Origin: Falsiruegeria mediterranea M17
GTDB lineage: Bacteria > Pseudomonadota > Alphaproteobacteria > Rhodobacterales > Rhodobacteraceae
Reading direction: 5' to 3'
DNA length: 64,000 bases
Assembly: GCF_900302455.1 (NCBI RefSeq)
Contig: NZ_ONZG01000008.1
Span: 124,001 to 188,000, forward strand
Position 1 is the first letter of the stretch. Each line of letters starts with the position of its first letter. The position numbers were made by a program, and so were the translations under genes. The notes under the pieces are model-generated. The model saw only the letters and a program-made list of their open reading frames with translations, was not told where the DNA came from and searched no databases. Shown here piece by piece: positions 48,940 to 58,402 of this stretch.

Positions 48940-49985
48940 CCATTGCCGCCATCAATGAAAAACTGTTGCGGTCCATCGGGGTCGGTGTGGCCATCCTGGA
49001 TGGTGTCAGTCACGAGATCATCTTTGCAAACAAGCCGTTCTGCGATTGGTTTGGGACACCGGATCAAATGACCAGGATGAGCGAACTGGTCGAGGAACTC
49101 TCGCCCGAAGACCTGGGTGAAGACGAAGCCGAGGGTCGTGTGTTTACCGGAGAGGTCGAACTCAAGCGCAAACGCAGGACGTTGGTCATTGCGGTGTCCA
49201 TCTCGGCCACGCGATCGGGGGATCAGCGTCTTCTGGTGGTGGAATGTCAGAACATCACCCGTATCCGCGAGTTGGAATCGATGATCGACAGCTATTCCAC
49301 AATGGTCGAGCGGAACACGCGCGAGTTGGAGCGCGAAAAGGAGCGGGTGGAAAAGCTGCTCCTGAACCTGATGCCGCGTTCCGTCTATGAGGAATTCAAG
49401 ACCTTTGGCGTGGTCACACCGCAGCTGTACACGCAGGTTTCGGTGGTGATGCTGGATTTTGTCGACTTCACCGAGTTTGCCACCAAGACGGACCCGACGG
49501 TGACTCTGGCCGAACTCAACGACATCTTCACCGCCTTTGACCGCATCGTCGAGCAATACGGCTGCGAGCGGATCAAGACCATCGGTGACGCCTATCTGGC
49601 CGTTAGTGGTATGCCCGATCCCGCCCCCGAGCATGCTTCGGCTGTGGCACATTGCGCGGTCCGGTTTCTGCGCTATCTCGAGCGGCGCAATGAAAGCCAT
49701 CAGCACACGTGGCGCGCACGGATCGGGCTTGGAACGGGGGCCGCTGTGGGGTCTGTCGTGGGGATACAGAAGTACGTCTATGACGTCTTTGGCCCGGCGG
49801 TGAACATGGCCTCACGGTTGCAGATGATGGCAGATCCGATGGGTATCGTGGCACCCGAAGAGATGAAATTCGACCTGATCGACGAGTTCCAGATCAGCGA
49901 TTTTGGCGAACATCAGATCAAGGGCCTGGGCGAAATGGACCTGATCACGGTCGAGGCAAATCTCAGACCTGCCCATATCCGCTAG
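48936..49985 (+). CDS. PAS-domain class III adenylyl cyclase
   Basis: Predicted to make cAMP in the cytoplasm. A PAS sensor (about 5-108: SIGVGVAILDG, FANKPFCDWFG) is joined by a coiled-coil (about 110-145) to the catalytic domain (about 160-345). Metal ligands D174 (VVMLDFVDF) and D218 (TIGDAY) are present. The purine-selecting pair is K214 (ERIKTIGD) and D283 (YDVFG), the adenylyl-type combination. Transition-state residues N290 and R294 lie in VNMASR. No membrane segment is seen. It is translationally coupled to the truncated haemoglobin gene. Confidence 0.88.
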   Translation: MTIAAINEKLLRSIGVGVAILDGVSHEIIFANKPFCDWFGTPDQMTRMSELVEELSPEDLGEDEAEGRVFTGEVELKRKRRTLVIAVSISATRSGDQRLLVVECQNITRIRELESMIDSYSTMVERNTRELEREKERVEKLLLNLMPRSVYEEFKTFGVVTPQLYTQVSVVMLDFVDFTEFATKTDPTVTLAELNDIFTAFDRIVEQYGCERIKTIGDAYLAVSGMPDPAPEHASAVAHCAVRFLRYLERRNESHQHTWRARIGLGTGAAVGSVVGIQKYVYDVFGPAVNMASRLQMMADPMGIVAPEEMKFDLIDEFQISDFGEHQIKGLGEMDLITVEANLRPAHIR

Positions 49986-50088
49986 GGGGTTTCCGCCACT
50001 TTTGTCAGGAATGGTTGTTGCCCTGGTGCGTTCCGTGTAACGCCTTGATACAAGAGGTTTGATAATCGCAGGCAGCGGGAGAGACATT

Positions 50089-50868
50089 TTGAAGGCAGTC
50101 ATTCTTGCAGGGGGACTGGGGACACGCATCAGTGAAGAATCCCACCTGCGGCCCAAACCGATGATCGAAATCGGTGGCCGTCCGATCCTGTGGCACATCA
50201 TGAAACTGTACGGGCACCACGGCATCAATGAGTTCGTGATCTGCTGTGGTTACAAGGGCTACATGATCAAGGAGTATTTTGCGAACTACTTCCTGCATAT
50301 GTCGGATGTGACCATAGATTTGTCGGACAACTCGATGGAGGTTCATAACCAGACGGCTGAACCGTGGAAAATCACGCTCATCGATACCGGAGAGTTGACC
50401 CAGACCGGGGGACGGATCAAGCGAGTGGCGCCCTATCTGGACGGAACCTTTTGCCTGACATATGGCGACGGCGTGTCGAATGTGGATGTGTCCGCTCTGG
50501 TTGATTTCCACCGCGCTCAGGGGACCGAAGCTACCGTGACCGCAATTCAGCCAGCGGGGCGGTTCGGCGCGCTTGGGATCGATGGCGACCGTGTGACCTC
50601 GTTCCAGGAAAAACCGCAAGGCGACAACCGCTGGATCAACGGCGGCTTTATGGTTTGCGAACCTTCTATCTTGAATCGACTGGATGGGGACGAGATGGTT
50701 TTCGAAAAAGAACCTCTTGAAGGGTTGGCTAAAGATCGGCAGTTAAGCCTTTGGAAGCATTCTGGATTTTGGATGGCAATGGATACGTTGCGCGATAAGA
50801 ACCAGCTCGAAGAACTCTGGGCGTCCGGCAAAGCGCCCTGGAAGATCTGGGAGCCGTTGCGCTCATGA
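50089..50868 (+). CDS. rfbF: Glucose-1-phosphate cytidylyltransferase
   Basis: Makes CDP-glucose from CTP and glucose-1-phosphate, the entry step to CDP-activated 6-deoxysugars. The nucleotide-binding [16 protein letters not shown] and the segment [14 protein letters not shown] are characteristic of RfbF/DdhA. I place the start at the TTG at 50089, with GGGAGAG six bases upstream; this gives 259 aa against 257 in the family, whereas a TTG at 50059 adds ten unmatched residues. It opens a run of seven genes whose stops and starts overlap as ATGA. Confidence 0.94.
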   Translation: MKAVILAGGLGTRISEESHLRPKPMIEIGGRPILWHIMKLYGHHGINEFVICCGYKGYMIKEYFANYFLHMSDVTIDLSDNSMEVHNQTAEPWKITLIDTGELTQTGGRIKRVAPYLDGTFCLTYGDGVSNVDVSALVDFHRAQGTEATVTAIQPAGRFGALGIDGDRVTSFQEKPQGDNRWINGGFMVCEPSILNRLDGDEMVFEKEPLEGLAKDRQLSLWKHSGFWMAMDTLRDKNQLEELWASGKAPWKIWEPLRS

Positions 50869-51905
50869 GTTTCTGGGCCGGAAAACGGGTTTTAGTCACG
50901 GGGCACACCGGGTTCAAAGGCTCGTGGCTGTCGCTGTGGCTGCATGATCTGGGAGCGCAGGTTTTCGGACTGGCGCTCGAGCCTGACACCACGCCCGCGC
51001 TGTTTGAGCAACTGAGTTTGGCCGACAAACTCGATCACCGGATCGGGGACATCCGCGACGCGAAATTGGTGCGCGACCGAGTGGCCGAGGCGCGCCCGGA
51101 CGTGGTGTTTCACCTGGCGGCTCAACCGCTGGTACTCGCGTCTTATGACGATCCGGTGGCCAATTGGGATAGCAACGTGATGGGCACGGTGCATGTGCTG
51201 GACGCTTTGCGTCAGTTGGATGACCCTTGCGCGGCTGTGATGATCACCACCGACAAGGTGTATGAAAACCGCGAATGGCTGCACCCCTACCGCGAAGGTG
51301 ACCGGTTGGGCGGCCATGATCCGTATTCCGCATCGAAATCGGCATGTGAAATCGCAATTGCCAGCTACCGCAAGTCGTTCTTTATGGATCATCCTGTTCA
51401 AGTGGTTTCTGCGCGCGCCGGAAATGTTATTGGCGGCGGTGATTGGGCCGCGGACCGCATTCTGCCGGATATTGTCCGCGCGCTGTCAGCAGGCCAGCCG
51501 ATCCCGGTGCGCAACCCATATGCACGGCGCCCCTGGCAGCATGTGCTGGAGCCGCTCGCAGGGTATATGCGGCTGGCCGAACGCATGTCCGCCGCCGAAC
51601 AAGTGGCCGATGCTTACAATTTTGGGCCCGAAACACATGATGTCAAAGCGGTGGGTGATCTTGTGCAAGGAGCCTTGGCGCTCTGGCCCGGGGAATGGCT
51701 GGATCAATCCGATCCAAATGCGCGCCATGAGGCCTCGTTGCTTAGCCTGGGCATCGAACAGGCGCGGGTCGATCTTGCGTATGCCCCGCGATGGGATTTT
51801 GCCTGTGGCTTGGCCAAATCGGTGGAATGGTATCATGCTGTGCACGAGGGAGCTGATCCTCTGTCCGTGACGCGCGCCCAGATTGCAGAGTTTGGTGCAC
51901 CATGA
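50865..51905 (+). CDS. rfbG: CDP-glucose 4,6-dehydratase
   Basis: Converts CDP-glucose to CDP-4-keto-6-deoxyglucose using tightly bound NAD. An extended SDR fold: the dinucleotide loop [18 protein letters not shown] near residue 9, the Thr/Tyr/Lys catalytic set with [14 protein letters not shown], and [17 protein letters not shown]. Length 346 aa is normal (about 357). It overlaps rfbF by four bases and the epimerase by four bases. Confidence 0.94.
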   Translation: MSFWAGKRVLVTGHTGFKGSWLSLWLHDLGAQVFGLALEPDTTPALFEQLSLADKLDHRIGDIRDAKLVRDRVAEARPDVVFHLAAQPLVLASYDDPVANWDSNVMGTVHVLDALRQLDDPCAAVMITTDKVYENREWLHPYREGDRLGGHDPYSASKSACEIAIASYRKSFFMDHPVQVVSARAGNVIGGGDWAADRILPDIVRALSAGQPIPVRNPYARRPWQHVLEPLAGYMRLAERMSAAEQVADAYNFGPETHDVKAVGDLVQGALALWPGEWLDQSDPNARHEASLLSLGIEQARVDLAYAPRWDFACGLAKSVEWYHAVHEGADPLSVTRAQIAEFGAP

Positions 51906-52444
51906 AGTTCGAACCTCTTCCCCTGAAAGGGGCCTATGAAATTCATTTGGAGCGCCGCGAGGACGACCGCGGGTTCTTTGCCCGGATGTATTGTGATGAC
52001 GAATTCGCGGCCCAGGGTCTGAACACCACTTGGGTGCAGATGAATGTCTCACTCAGCCGCGAGGCCGGAACCCTTCGGGGCATGCACTTTCAGCGCGAAC
52101 CGGCCGCCGAGATCAAGCTGGTGCGTTGCCTGCGCGGGGAGGCCTTTGACGTGATCGTGGATTTGCGCGCCGGATCGGACACCTATGGCCAACACTGCCA
52201 TGTGTTGCTGGATCAGGACGCGCTAAACGCAATCTATGTGCCCAAAGGGTTTGCACATGGGTTTCAGACTCTGAGTGACGACACCGAATTGCAATACTGC
52301 CATTCGACAGCCTATGCGCCAGGGCACGAAGGCGGGGTGAACCCGCTGGATCCCGATTTGGGCATCGCTTGGCGCCGTCCGGTGACGGTCTTGTCGGACC
52401 GTGACCAAAACCTACCACCACTGGCGGAGTGCACAGCGCTATGA
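51902..52444 (+). CDS. NDP-4-keto-6-deoxysugar 3,5-epimerase (RmlC-like)
   Basis: A cupin-fold epimerase of 180 residues. The catalytic His lies in LRGMHFQREP, and VPKGFAHGFQTLSDDTELQY is the family's closing signature with the active-site Tyr. The substrate is expected to be the CDP-4-keto-6-deoxysugar from rfbG rather than the dTDP sugar of the rhamnose pathway, because rmlA, rmlB and rmlD are absent here. Epimerisation at C3, C5 or both cannot be decided from sequence. Confidence 0.85.
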   Translation: MKFEPLPLKGAYEIHLERREDDRGFFARMYCDDEFAAQGLNTTWVQMNVSLSREAGTLRGMHFQREPAAEIKLVRCLRGEAFDVIVDLRAGSDTYGQHCHVLLDQDALNAIYVPKGFAHGFQTLSDDTELQYCHSTAYAPGHEGGVNPLDPDLGIAWRRPVTVLSDRDQNLPPLAECTAL

Positions 52445-53661
52445 CCCAAACCTGCCGACATTGTAACACCCCGCTGACGCTGGAATTTCTGGACCTGGGC
52501 CATGCGCCGCCGTCCAACGCCTATGTCTCGTCCGAAGGGTTGTCGCAGCCTGAGCTGACCTTTCCCCTGCGGATCAAGGCCTGTCCCAAGTGCCGTTTGG
52601 TTCAGACCGAGGATTTTGCCGAGGCCGATCAGCTTTTCACCCACGATTACGCCTATTTCTCGTCCACGTCGCGCAGCTGGTTGGATCATGCCGCGCTCTA
52701 TGTGGACATGATCACCAAGCGGTTGGGATTGAATGCGGATAGTCACGTGATCGAGGTTGCCTCGAACGATGGTTATCTACTCAAGAACTTTGTCGCGGCT
52801 GGCATTCCGTGTCTGGGGGTCGAGCCCACGGAAAGCACCGCCAAGGCCGCCGAAGAGTTGGGCGTGCCGGTGTTGCAGGCCTTTTTTGGGGAAGATATGG
52901 CGCGGGATCTGCCCAAGGCCGATTTGGTTCTGGGCAACAATGTCTATGCCCATGTCCCTGATATCAATGACTTTACCCGTGGTCTGCGCGAGGTTCTGAA
53001 ACCACAGGGCGTGATCACCCTGGAATTTCCGCACCTCATGCGTCTGGTCGAATTCAATCAGTTCGACACAGTGTATCACGAGCATTTCTCGTACCTGTCG
53101 CTGCTGGCGGTCGAACGCATAATGACCGCTGCGGGCTGCCGGGTCTTTGACGTCGAAGAGTTGCCGACCCATGGGGGCAGCTTGCGCATCTATGCCTGCC
53201 GGGCCGAGGCGGATCATCAAGATACCCCGGCCGTCGCCGCGCTGCGGGCCGAGGAAGAAGCGCGAGGCATGGACACCGATGCCTATTACTCCGCGTTTCA
53301 GGCCAAGGCCGAACAGGTCAAGAACGACTTTTTGCGGTTCCTGTTGCAGGCCAGGGCCGAGGGCAAATCCGTGGCCGCTTATGGTGCTGCGGCCAAGGGC
53401 AACACGTTGATGAACTTTGGCGGGGTAAAGCCCGATCTGGTGCCGTTTGTCTGTGACGCTGCGCCGTCGAAACAGGGCATGTTGATGCCGGGCAGTCATG
53501 TCCCGATCCTGGCCCCCGATGCGCTAAGGGCGAACCGTCCCGATTACCTGGTGATCTTTCCATGGAACATCGGGCCCGAGATCATGGCGCAAAACCAGGC
53601 GCTGGCTGATGCGGGCACCAAGTTTGTAACCGCCGTACCCGAGCTTAGGGTACTGGGATGA
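52441..53661 (+). CDS. NDP-sugar C-methyltransferase (TylCIII/EvaC-like)
   Basis: A 406-residue SAM-dependent enzyme with three parts: an N-terminal zinc site (CRHCNTPL and CPKCRLVQ), a Rossmann SAM domain (VIEVASNDGYLLK), and a C-terminal domain (KSVAAYGAAAKGNTLM, FVCDAAPSKQGMLMPGSHVPI, in part) characteristic of sugar 3-C-methyltransferases. The HEHFSYLSL segment carries catalytic His residues. It should add a methyl branch at C3 of a 4-keto-6-deoxysugar. Start at the ATG at 52441, overlapping the epimerase stop; a GTG at 52429 is less likely. Confidence 0.85.
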   Translation: MTQTCRHCNTPLTLEFLDLGHAPPSNAYVSSEGLSQPELTFPLRIKACPKCRLVQTEDFAEADQLFTHDYAYFSSTSRSWLDHAALYVDMITKRLGLNADSHVIEVASNDGYLLKNFVAAGIPCLGVEPTESTAKAAEELGVPVLQAFFGEDMARDLPKADLVLGNNVYAHVPDINDFTRGLREVLKPQGVITLEFPHLMRLVEFNQFDTVYHEHFSYLSLLAVERIMTAAGCRVFDVEELPTHGGSLRIYACRAEADHQDTPAVAALRAEEEARGMDTDAYYSAFQAKAEQVKNDFLRFLLQARAEGKSVAAYGAAAKGNTLMNFGGVKPDLVPFVCDAAPSKQGMLMPGSHVPILAPDALRANRPDYLVIFPWNIGPEIMAQNQALADAGTKFVTAVPELRVLG

Positions 53662-54485
53662 GCTGCGTTCTGCTGACCGGCGCCACCGGCTTTGTCGGGC
53701 AGGCGGTGATGCGGGGGCTGGGGGCGCGTGGCATCGCACCGATCTGTGTGATCCGCCCGGGACGGATGGTGAAGGGTGCTTCGCAAGTTGTTGAAATAGA
53801 AGACATCTTTTCTCAATCCGCCGACTGGTGGGCAGAAGTCTGTCAAGATGTCGACATGGTGCTGCACGTGGCGTGGTATGCCGAGCCTGGCAAGTATCTG
53901 ACCTCGGACAAGAACCTGGATTGCCTTGCGGGGACCTTGGCCCTGGCCAAAGGTGCGGCACGGGCCGGTGTGCGGCGCTTTGTGGGCGTGGGCACCTGTT
54001 TCGAATATGACCTGACAGGCGGAGAGCTGAGTACCGACACGGCGCTTGACCCGCTCACACCTTATGCGGCTGCCAAGGCCGCTGTCTTTGTCGCCTTGAA
54101 CAAGCTGGCGCCGCAGATGGGGATGGACTTCCTTTGGGCGCGGCTTTTCTACCTGTATGGACAGGGCGAAGACCCGCGCCGGTTGGTGCCCTATCTGCAT
54201 CAGCAGATGCAGGCGAGCGAACGGGCCGATCTGACCAGCGGGACCCAGCTGCGCGATTTCATGGATGTGGATGCCGCCGCCGCGCTCTTGCTCGACGATG
54301 CATTCAGCGACCGGACCGGTGCCAGCAATATCGCCAGCGGACAAGGGATCACCGTGCGCGCTCTGGCGGAACAGATCGCGGATCAGTATGGTCGGCGTGA
54401 TCTCTTGAACTTCGGCGCACGGCCCGACAACCTGACCGATCCACCGGTCGTGATTGGCGTGCGTCAGCCAAAGGACCCCGTATGA
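53658..54485 (+). CDS. NAD-dependent epimerase/dehydratase (likely 4-ketoreductase)
   Basis: An extended SDR protein of 275 residues with the Rossmann loop LLTGATGFVGQAVMRG and the YxxxK pair in TPYAAAKAAVFVAL. The catalytic Thr/Ser position is in VGVGTCFEYD. In this cluster the most economical role is reduction of the 4-keto group after C-methylation. Epimerase activity cannot be excluded. It overlaps both neighbours by four bases. Confidence 0.8.
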   Translation: MSCVLLTGATGFVGQAVMRGLGARGIAPICVIRPGRMVKGASQVVEIEDIFSQSADWWAEVCQDVDMVLHVAWYAEPGKYLTSDKNLDCLAGTLALAKGAARAGVRRFVGVGTCFEYDLTGGELSTDTALDPLTPYAAAKAAVFVALNKLAPQMGMDFLWARLFYLYGQGEDPRRLVPYLHQQMQASERADLTSGTQLRDFMDVDAAAALLLDDAFSDRTGASNIASGQGITVRALAEQIADQYGRRDLLNFGARPDNLTDPPVVIGVRQPKDPV

Positions 54486-55525
54486 CCCAGCGTGTATTAT
54501 ATGAAGCAGCGGATTTTCCGATCTTTCAGAACCGCATGTACGACACGGCCCAGGATGCGCTGGCCTGTCCGCGTGGGCAAATACGAATTGTCGAGGATCT
54601 GAACACAGGGCTGGTCTACAACGCTGCCTTTGACCCGGATTTGATGGAATACGACGCGGCCTATCAGAACGAGCAGGCCAATTCGGCCCCGTTCAAATCA
54701 CATCTTGATTGGGCCGCTGATCTGATCCGATCGGAAATGGGTGATCGACTGATCGAGGTGGGGTGCGGCAAGGGCACGTTCCTCGAGATGCTCGCAGATC
54801 GCGGGGCTGAAATTACTGGTTTTGACCCGACCTATGAAGGTGACGACCCACGTATCGAAAAGGTTTATTTCGGGCCCGAGGTCGGCATGAACGGCGACGG
54901 ACTGGTGTTGCGCCATGTGCTCGAACACATACAGGACCCGGTCGATTTTCTGATGCAGTTGGCCGAGGCCAATGGTGGGCAGGGGCTGATCTATATCGAG
55001 GTGCCGTGCCTCGACTGGATTGGTGAAAACAAGGCCTGGTTCGACTTCTTTTATGAGCACGTCAACTATTTCCGGCTCAGCGACTTTCACAAGATCTTTG
55101 GCCGGGTCGTGGCCGCCGGGAATTGCTTTGGCGGTCAGTACCTGTATGTGATCGGCGATCTTGCCAGCCTGCGTTACCCATCTTACGACCCGGATGCTCC
55201 GGTGCGCTTTCCGGCTGATTTCACCGACAGCCTTGAGGCCGGAAATACCACCGACCGCGATGTCGTCTGGGGCGGCGCGTCCAAGGGGCTGATTTATTCC
55301 ATGTTGCGGGCGCGGGCAGGGCGCCCCGTGGCAGGTATCATCGACATCAACCCGGCCAAACAGGGCAAACATCTGGCTGGCACCGGCTTGCGGGTCAGTG
55401 CCCCGGACGAGTTGCTGCCGCAGCTCTCTGGTGATGCCCGTATCCTGGTCATGAACCCGAACTACACCGAGGAAATCAAATCCATGTCCAACAACGCTTA
55501 TACATATGTTGAGGTGGGCGCATGA
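54482..55525 (+). CDS. Class I SAM methyltransferase, C-methyltransferase-related
   Basis: A 347-residue protein with a SAM domain (RLIEVGCGKGTFLEML) and a C-terminal domain (RDVVWGGASKGLIYS, GIIDINPAKQGKHLAGTGLR, in part) of the same type as the C-methyltransferase at 52441, but lacking its N-terminal zinc-cysteine part. It may be a second sugar methyltransferase acting on a different carbon or oxygen, or a partner. Two related methyltransferases in one cluster suggest a doubly modified sugar. Overlaps both neighbours by four bases. Confidence 0.8.
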   Translation: MTQRVLYEAADFPIFQNRMYDTAQDALACPRGQIRIVEDLNTGLVYNAAFDPDLMEYDAAYQNEQANSAPFKSHLDWAADLIRSEMGDRLIEVGCGKGTFLEMLADRGAEITGFDPTYEGDDPRIEKVYFGPEVGMNGDGLVLRHVLEHIQDPVDFLMQLAEANGGQGLIYIEVPCLDWIGENKAWFDFFYEHVNYFRLSDFHKIFGRVVAAGNCFGGQYLYVIGDLASLRYPSYDPDAPVRFPADFTDSLEAGNTTDRDVVWGGASKGLIYSMLRARAGRPVAGIIDINPAKQGKHLAGTGLRVSAPDELLPQLSGDARILVMNPNYTEEIKSMSNNAYTYVEVGA

Positions 55526-56292
55526 GCGACTTCAAATCTGACATTCCCGAACGCATCGCCGTGATGCGCCAGAACGAGGCCTTGACCAAACCGGGTCTCG
55601 ATTTCTTGCGAGCGTCGGCGGTTGCCGAATACTCCTATAACTATCATTGGATGGATCGTCCGATCATTCAGTACCCGCAAGACATCGTGGCGATGCAGGA
55701 GCTGATCTGGGAGATCAAACCGGACCTGATTGTCGAGATGGGGATCGCGCATGGCGGGTCGCTGATTTTCTCAGCCTCGATGCTTGCGCTGATGGACATG
55801 GAAGAAGCGATCCAAGAGGGGAAAACCCTGGATCCGGCCAAATCGAAACGAAAGGTTTTGGGGGTCGATGTCGATATTCGCGCCCATAACCGGGCGGCGA
55901 TCGATGCGCACTCGATGCGATCCCGCATCGAGATGATCGAGGGGTCGTCGATCGACCCTGAAATCATTGCCCGCGTTCAGGAATTTGCCAAGGATTACAG
56001 CCGTATTCTGGTCTGTCTGGATAGCAATCACACCCATGATCACGTCCGTGCCGAGCTGGAAGCCTATGCACCACTGACGTCCGTGGGCAGCTATTGCGTG
56101 GTCTTTGACACGTTGATCGAGGATATGGCCGAAGATACCTATCCCGACCGTCCTTGGGGCAAAGGTGACAATCCCAAAACCGCCGTCTGGGACTACCTCA
56201 AATCCCACCCTGAATTCGAGATCGACAAAGACATCCCCGACAAGTTGCAGATTACCGTCGCGCACGATGGGTTCCTCAAGCGGGTATCATAG
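55522..56292 (+). CDS. CmcI-family O-methyltransferase (cephalosporin hydroxylase family)
   Basis: A 256-residue protein matching the CmcI/rhamnosyl O-methyltransferase family. The SAM/metal region reads IVEMGIAHGGSLIFSASML and GVDVDIRAHNR, with a conserved CLDSNHTHDHV. Family members methylate sugar hydroxyls, and the hydroxylase name is historical. It is the last of seven coupled genes, fitting a late O-methylation. Its stop overlaps the convergent glycosyltransferase gene by six bases. Confidence 0.82.
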   Translation: MSDFKSDIPERIAVMRQNEALTKPGLDFLRASAVAEYSYNYHWMDRPIIQYPQDIVAMQELIWEIKPDLIVEMGIAHGGSLIFSASMLALMDMEEAIQEGKTLDPAKSKRKVLGVDVDIRAHNRAAIDAHSMRSRIEMIEGSSIDPEIIARVQEFAKDYSRILVCLDSNHTHDHVRAELEAYAPLTSVGSYCVVFDTLIEDMAEDTYPDRPWGKGDNPKTAVWDYLKSHPEFEIDKDIPDKLQITVAHDGFLKRVS

Positions 56293-57525
56293 CTGTCGTT
56301 TGAAGTTCTTGGAACGGCGCTTGGCTTTGGCCCAGGCGCCGTTTTTCGTTTCACCGCCATCAAGAATTGTGCCGTAGTCATCGCTTAGAACTGCATCCAT
56401 CACGCGGGTTGCGGAATGCACGGTGTTCACACCGTCCATCTCGGCGGACAAGCGAAAGGACTGGAACTGTGATTGCACGCGTGCCCATCGTTCCGCCAAC
56501 GTGCGTTTCGAACGAACCGGCATGGCGCGTGCAGTCAACAACTGTGCCTGGGTGCCGGTTTGGTCGGCATAGTCCGCAAGGATCTTGTCGATCCGTTCGG
56601 CCTCGGCAGGTTTCGAACGTGCTGCGTTCAGAGCGTAATTGTACCAACGTGCGTAATCAGGGGCAGGCGTGTCGTACCCGCCGCGCGTTCGCAAGGTCTC
56701 CAATGTTGAAAAGAACACCAACTGGATTGTAAGCGCGTGGTCGATGATGTCGTCGTAGGGGTCGGCCTTGTTTTCCGCCGCAAAGCTTTTGCCGATCTTG
56801 TCACCTTCGCTGCCTTCCTTGGGGTTGGAATGCGCGGTGCCGGTCGAGGCCGGGCTGTATCCGTTAATCGTAAACGGGTGGCGCAAGTGCAAAAAGTGTC
56901 CCCCATTGTAGATACTGCGATATTGAAAATTCACATCCGGGATTGTGCTGTCGAACAAGACCCCGTCTGACGGTTTGTGTGCCTCAAAATAAGCTCGAGA
57001 GACACAGCCGTGGTAGGTGTTTGGTGTTGGATTCAACTGTGCAAGTTCGCAGCGCAGCAGATTGTTCAGATAATCCTTTGGATCATAGGGTTGGGGGGCG
57101 CCAAAACAGTCGTCTCGATAAAAACGGATGCCGCCTGTCTTGTCTCCGAACCCTTCGATCGGCCAGCCATAGGTGGCCTTGAACCAACTCACTCCATCTG
57201 GACGGTGTTCTTCAAGCAGTCGGCGCAGGTAGGGAAACTGCCGAGGCAGGATCGCGTCGTCGTCACCAAAAACGATGACATAGTCGCCGGTACTGGCCAG
57301 AACGGATCGGTTGAAATTTTCACGCATGGAAACGCGCGCGTTTGACGGCAGATAGATCAAACGCGGGTCATCAAAGCCCGCAACAACCTGATCGGTGCCG
57401 TCGACAGAGGCGTTGTCTGCGACGATCAACTCGATGTTGGGGTCATCTATGTCCAGCACGGTCTGGATCGACGCTCCCAGATAGCGTGCCCGTTCTCGGG
57501 ACGGAATAATGATGCTGATCTTCAT
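56287..57525 (-). CDS. Family 2 glycosyltransferase
   Basis: A GT-A fold enzyme of 412 residues. The N-terminal domain opens KISIIIPSRERARYLGASI, with the donor-binding VADNASVDGTD and metal motif FGDDDAILP. No membrane segment is seen, so it acts in the cytoplasm at the membrane face. The C-terminal third (about 270-412) has no recognisable family. It faces the CDP-sugar cluster across a shared 3' end and could transfer that sugar, but this is inferred from position. Confidence 0.85.
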   Translation of the reverse strand: MKISIIIPSRERARYLGASIQTVLDIDDPNIELIVADNASVDGTDQVVAGFDDPRLIYLPSNARVSMRENFNRSVLASTGDYVIVFGDDDAILPRQFPYLRRLLEEHRPDGVSWFKATYGWPIEGFGDKTGGIRFYRDDCFGAPQPYDPKDYLNNLLRCELAQLNPTPNTYHGCVSRAYFEAHKPSDGVLFDSTIPDVNFQYRSIYNGGHFLHLRHPFTINGYSPASTGTAHSNPKEGSEGDKIGKSFAAENKADPYDDIIDHALTIQLVFFSTLETLRTRGGYDTPAPDYARWYNYALNAARSKPAEAERIDKILADYADQTGTQAQLLTARAMPVRSKRTLAERWARVQSQFQSFRLSAEMDGVNTVHSATRVMDAVLSDDYGTILDGGETKNGAWAKAKRRSKNFKRQL

Positions 57526-57584
57526 GTCATTGCCTGCCGTGGCTTGTTTGCGCGGCTTTTACCCGGTTTCTGGTCAAAGGAAAA

Positions 57585-58328
57585 TCAGTTGGCTAGGATA
57601 TACCAATCGTCAAACATCGACAGCTCGGTCAACACACGCCTGTATCCCTTGGCGCTAAGCAAGGCGTGGATGTCGTCCTGCTGTGGCAGATGGGCATGTT
57701 CGACCGTCAGCACCCCAAACGACCAGCGGTCGAAATCCAGCGCCTGCAGGATGTCGAACTCGCTGCCTTCGGTATCGACCGACATATAGTCGATGTGTTC
57801 GGGCGCGCCATGTTCACTCAGCAGATCGTTGAGCGAAATCGTGTCCACCTCATAGCTCGACCCGCGCAGCTTGTCTTTGGCCGAGGCAAATTCACTAATT
57901 GCCGAGTTCACTTCACGTCGCGCTTGGGTGAATTGAACAGTCGAACCGGTTTCCTTCCAGACACAGCGGGTGTCGATGGTGGCAGTGCGGTTTTGGCGGA
58001 GCTCTTCATGCCAGCCCCGGCTGGGTTCGGCCAGGATGCCGGTCCAGCCAAATTCCCGCTCCATAAGGCAGGTGTTGCTTAGGGAAACTCCATTAGTTGC
58101 CCCAAATTCAACGAAGTATCCGTCCATCTTAAAGTCAAGTTGCGCCAGTGCGAACAAGTCTTGGCGGATCTGGGAATGGCCATGATCCAGCAGGTCGATG
58201 CAACGGCTTCGGTGTTTTGGGGCGATGGCCTTGATGAATTGCAGATCATGCCACCCGCTTTCCCTTTCCTTCAATTGACGAAGACGATCGCGTCGTATCA
58301 GAGTGGTATTGGTAATCAGTCGGCTCAC
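57585..58328 (-). CDS. FkbM-family SAM methyltransferase
   Basis: A 247-residue methyltransferase of the FkbM family, which O-methylates sugars or polyketides. Motifs: YFVEFGATNGVSLSNT near residue 70-85 (SAM site), IDYMSVDTEGSEFDILQALD, and a trailing VLTVEHAH. Start is GTG at 58328 with GAGAGGAAG upstream. It precedes the glycosyltransferase gene by 59 bases on the same strand, so the pair probably modifies and transfers glycans. Confidence 0.85.
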   Translation of the reverse strand: MSRLITNTTLIRRDRLRQLKERESGWHDLQFIKAIAPKHRSRCIDLLDHGHSQIRQDLFALAQLDFKMDGYFVEFGATNGVSLSNTCLMEREFGWTGILAEPSRGWHEELRQNRTATIDTRCVWKETGSTVQFTQARREVNSAISEFASAKDKLRGSSYEVDTISLNDLLSEHGAPEHIDYMSVDTEGSEFDILQALDFDRWSFGVLTVEHAHLPQQDDIHALLSAKGYRRVLTELSMFDDWYILAN

Positions 58329-58402
58329 GATCTGGCTTCCTCTCCCATGAGTCAGTTCACAAACACGTTAGAAGGTCAAAGGAGTGGCCACAAGCGCAGG
58401 TC

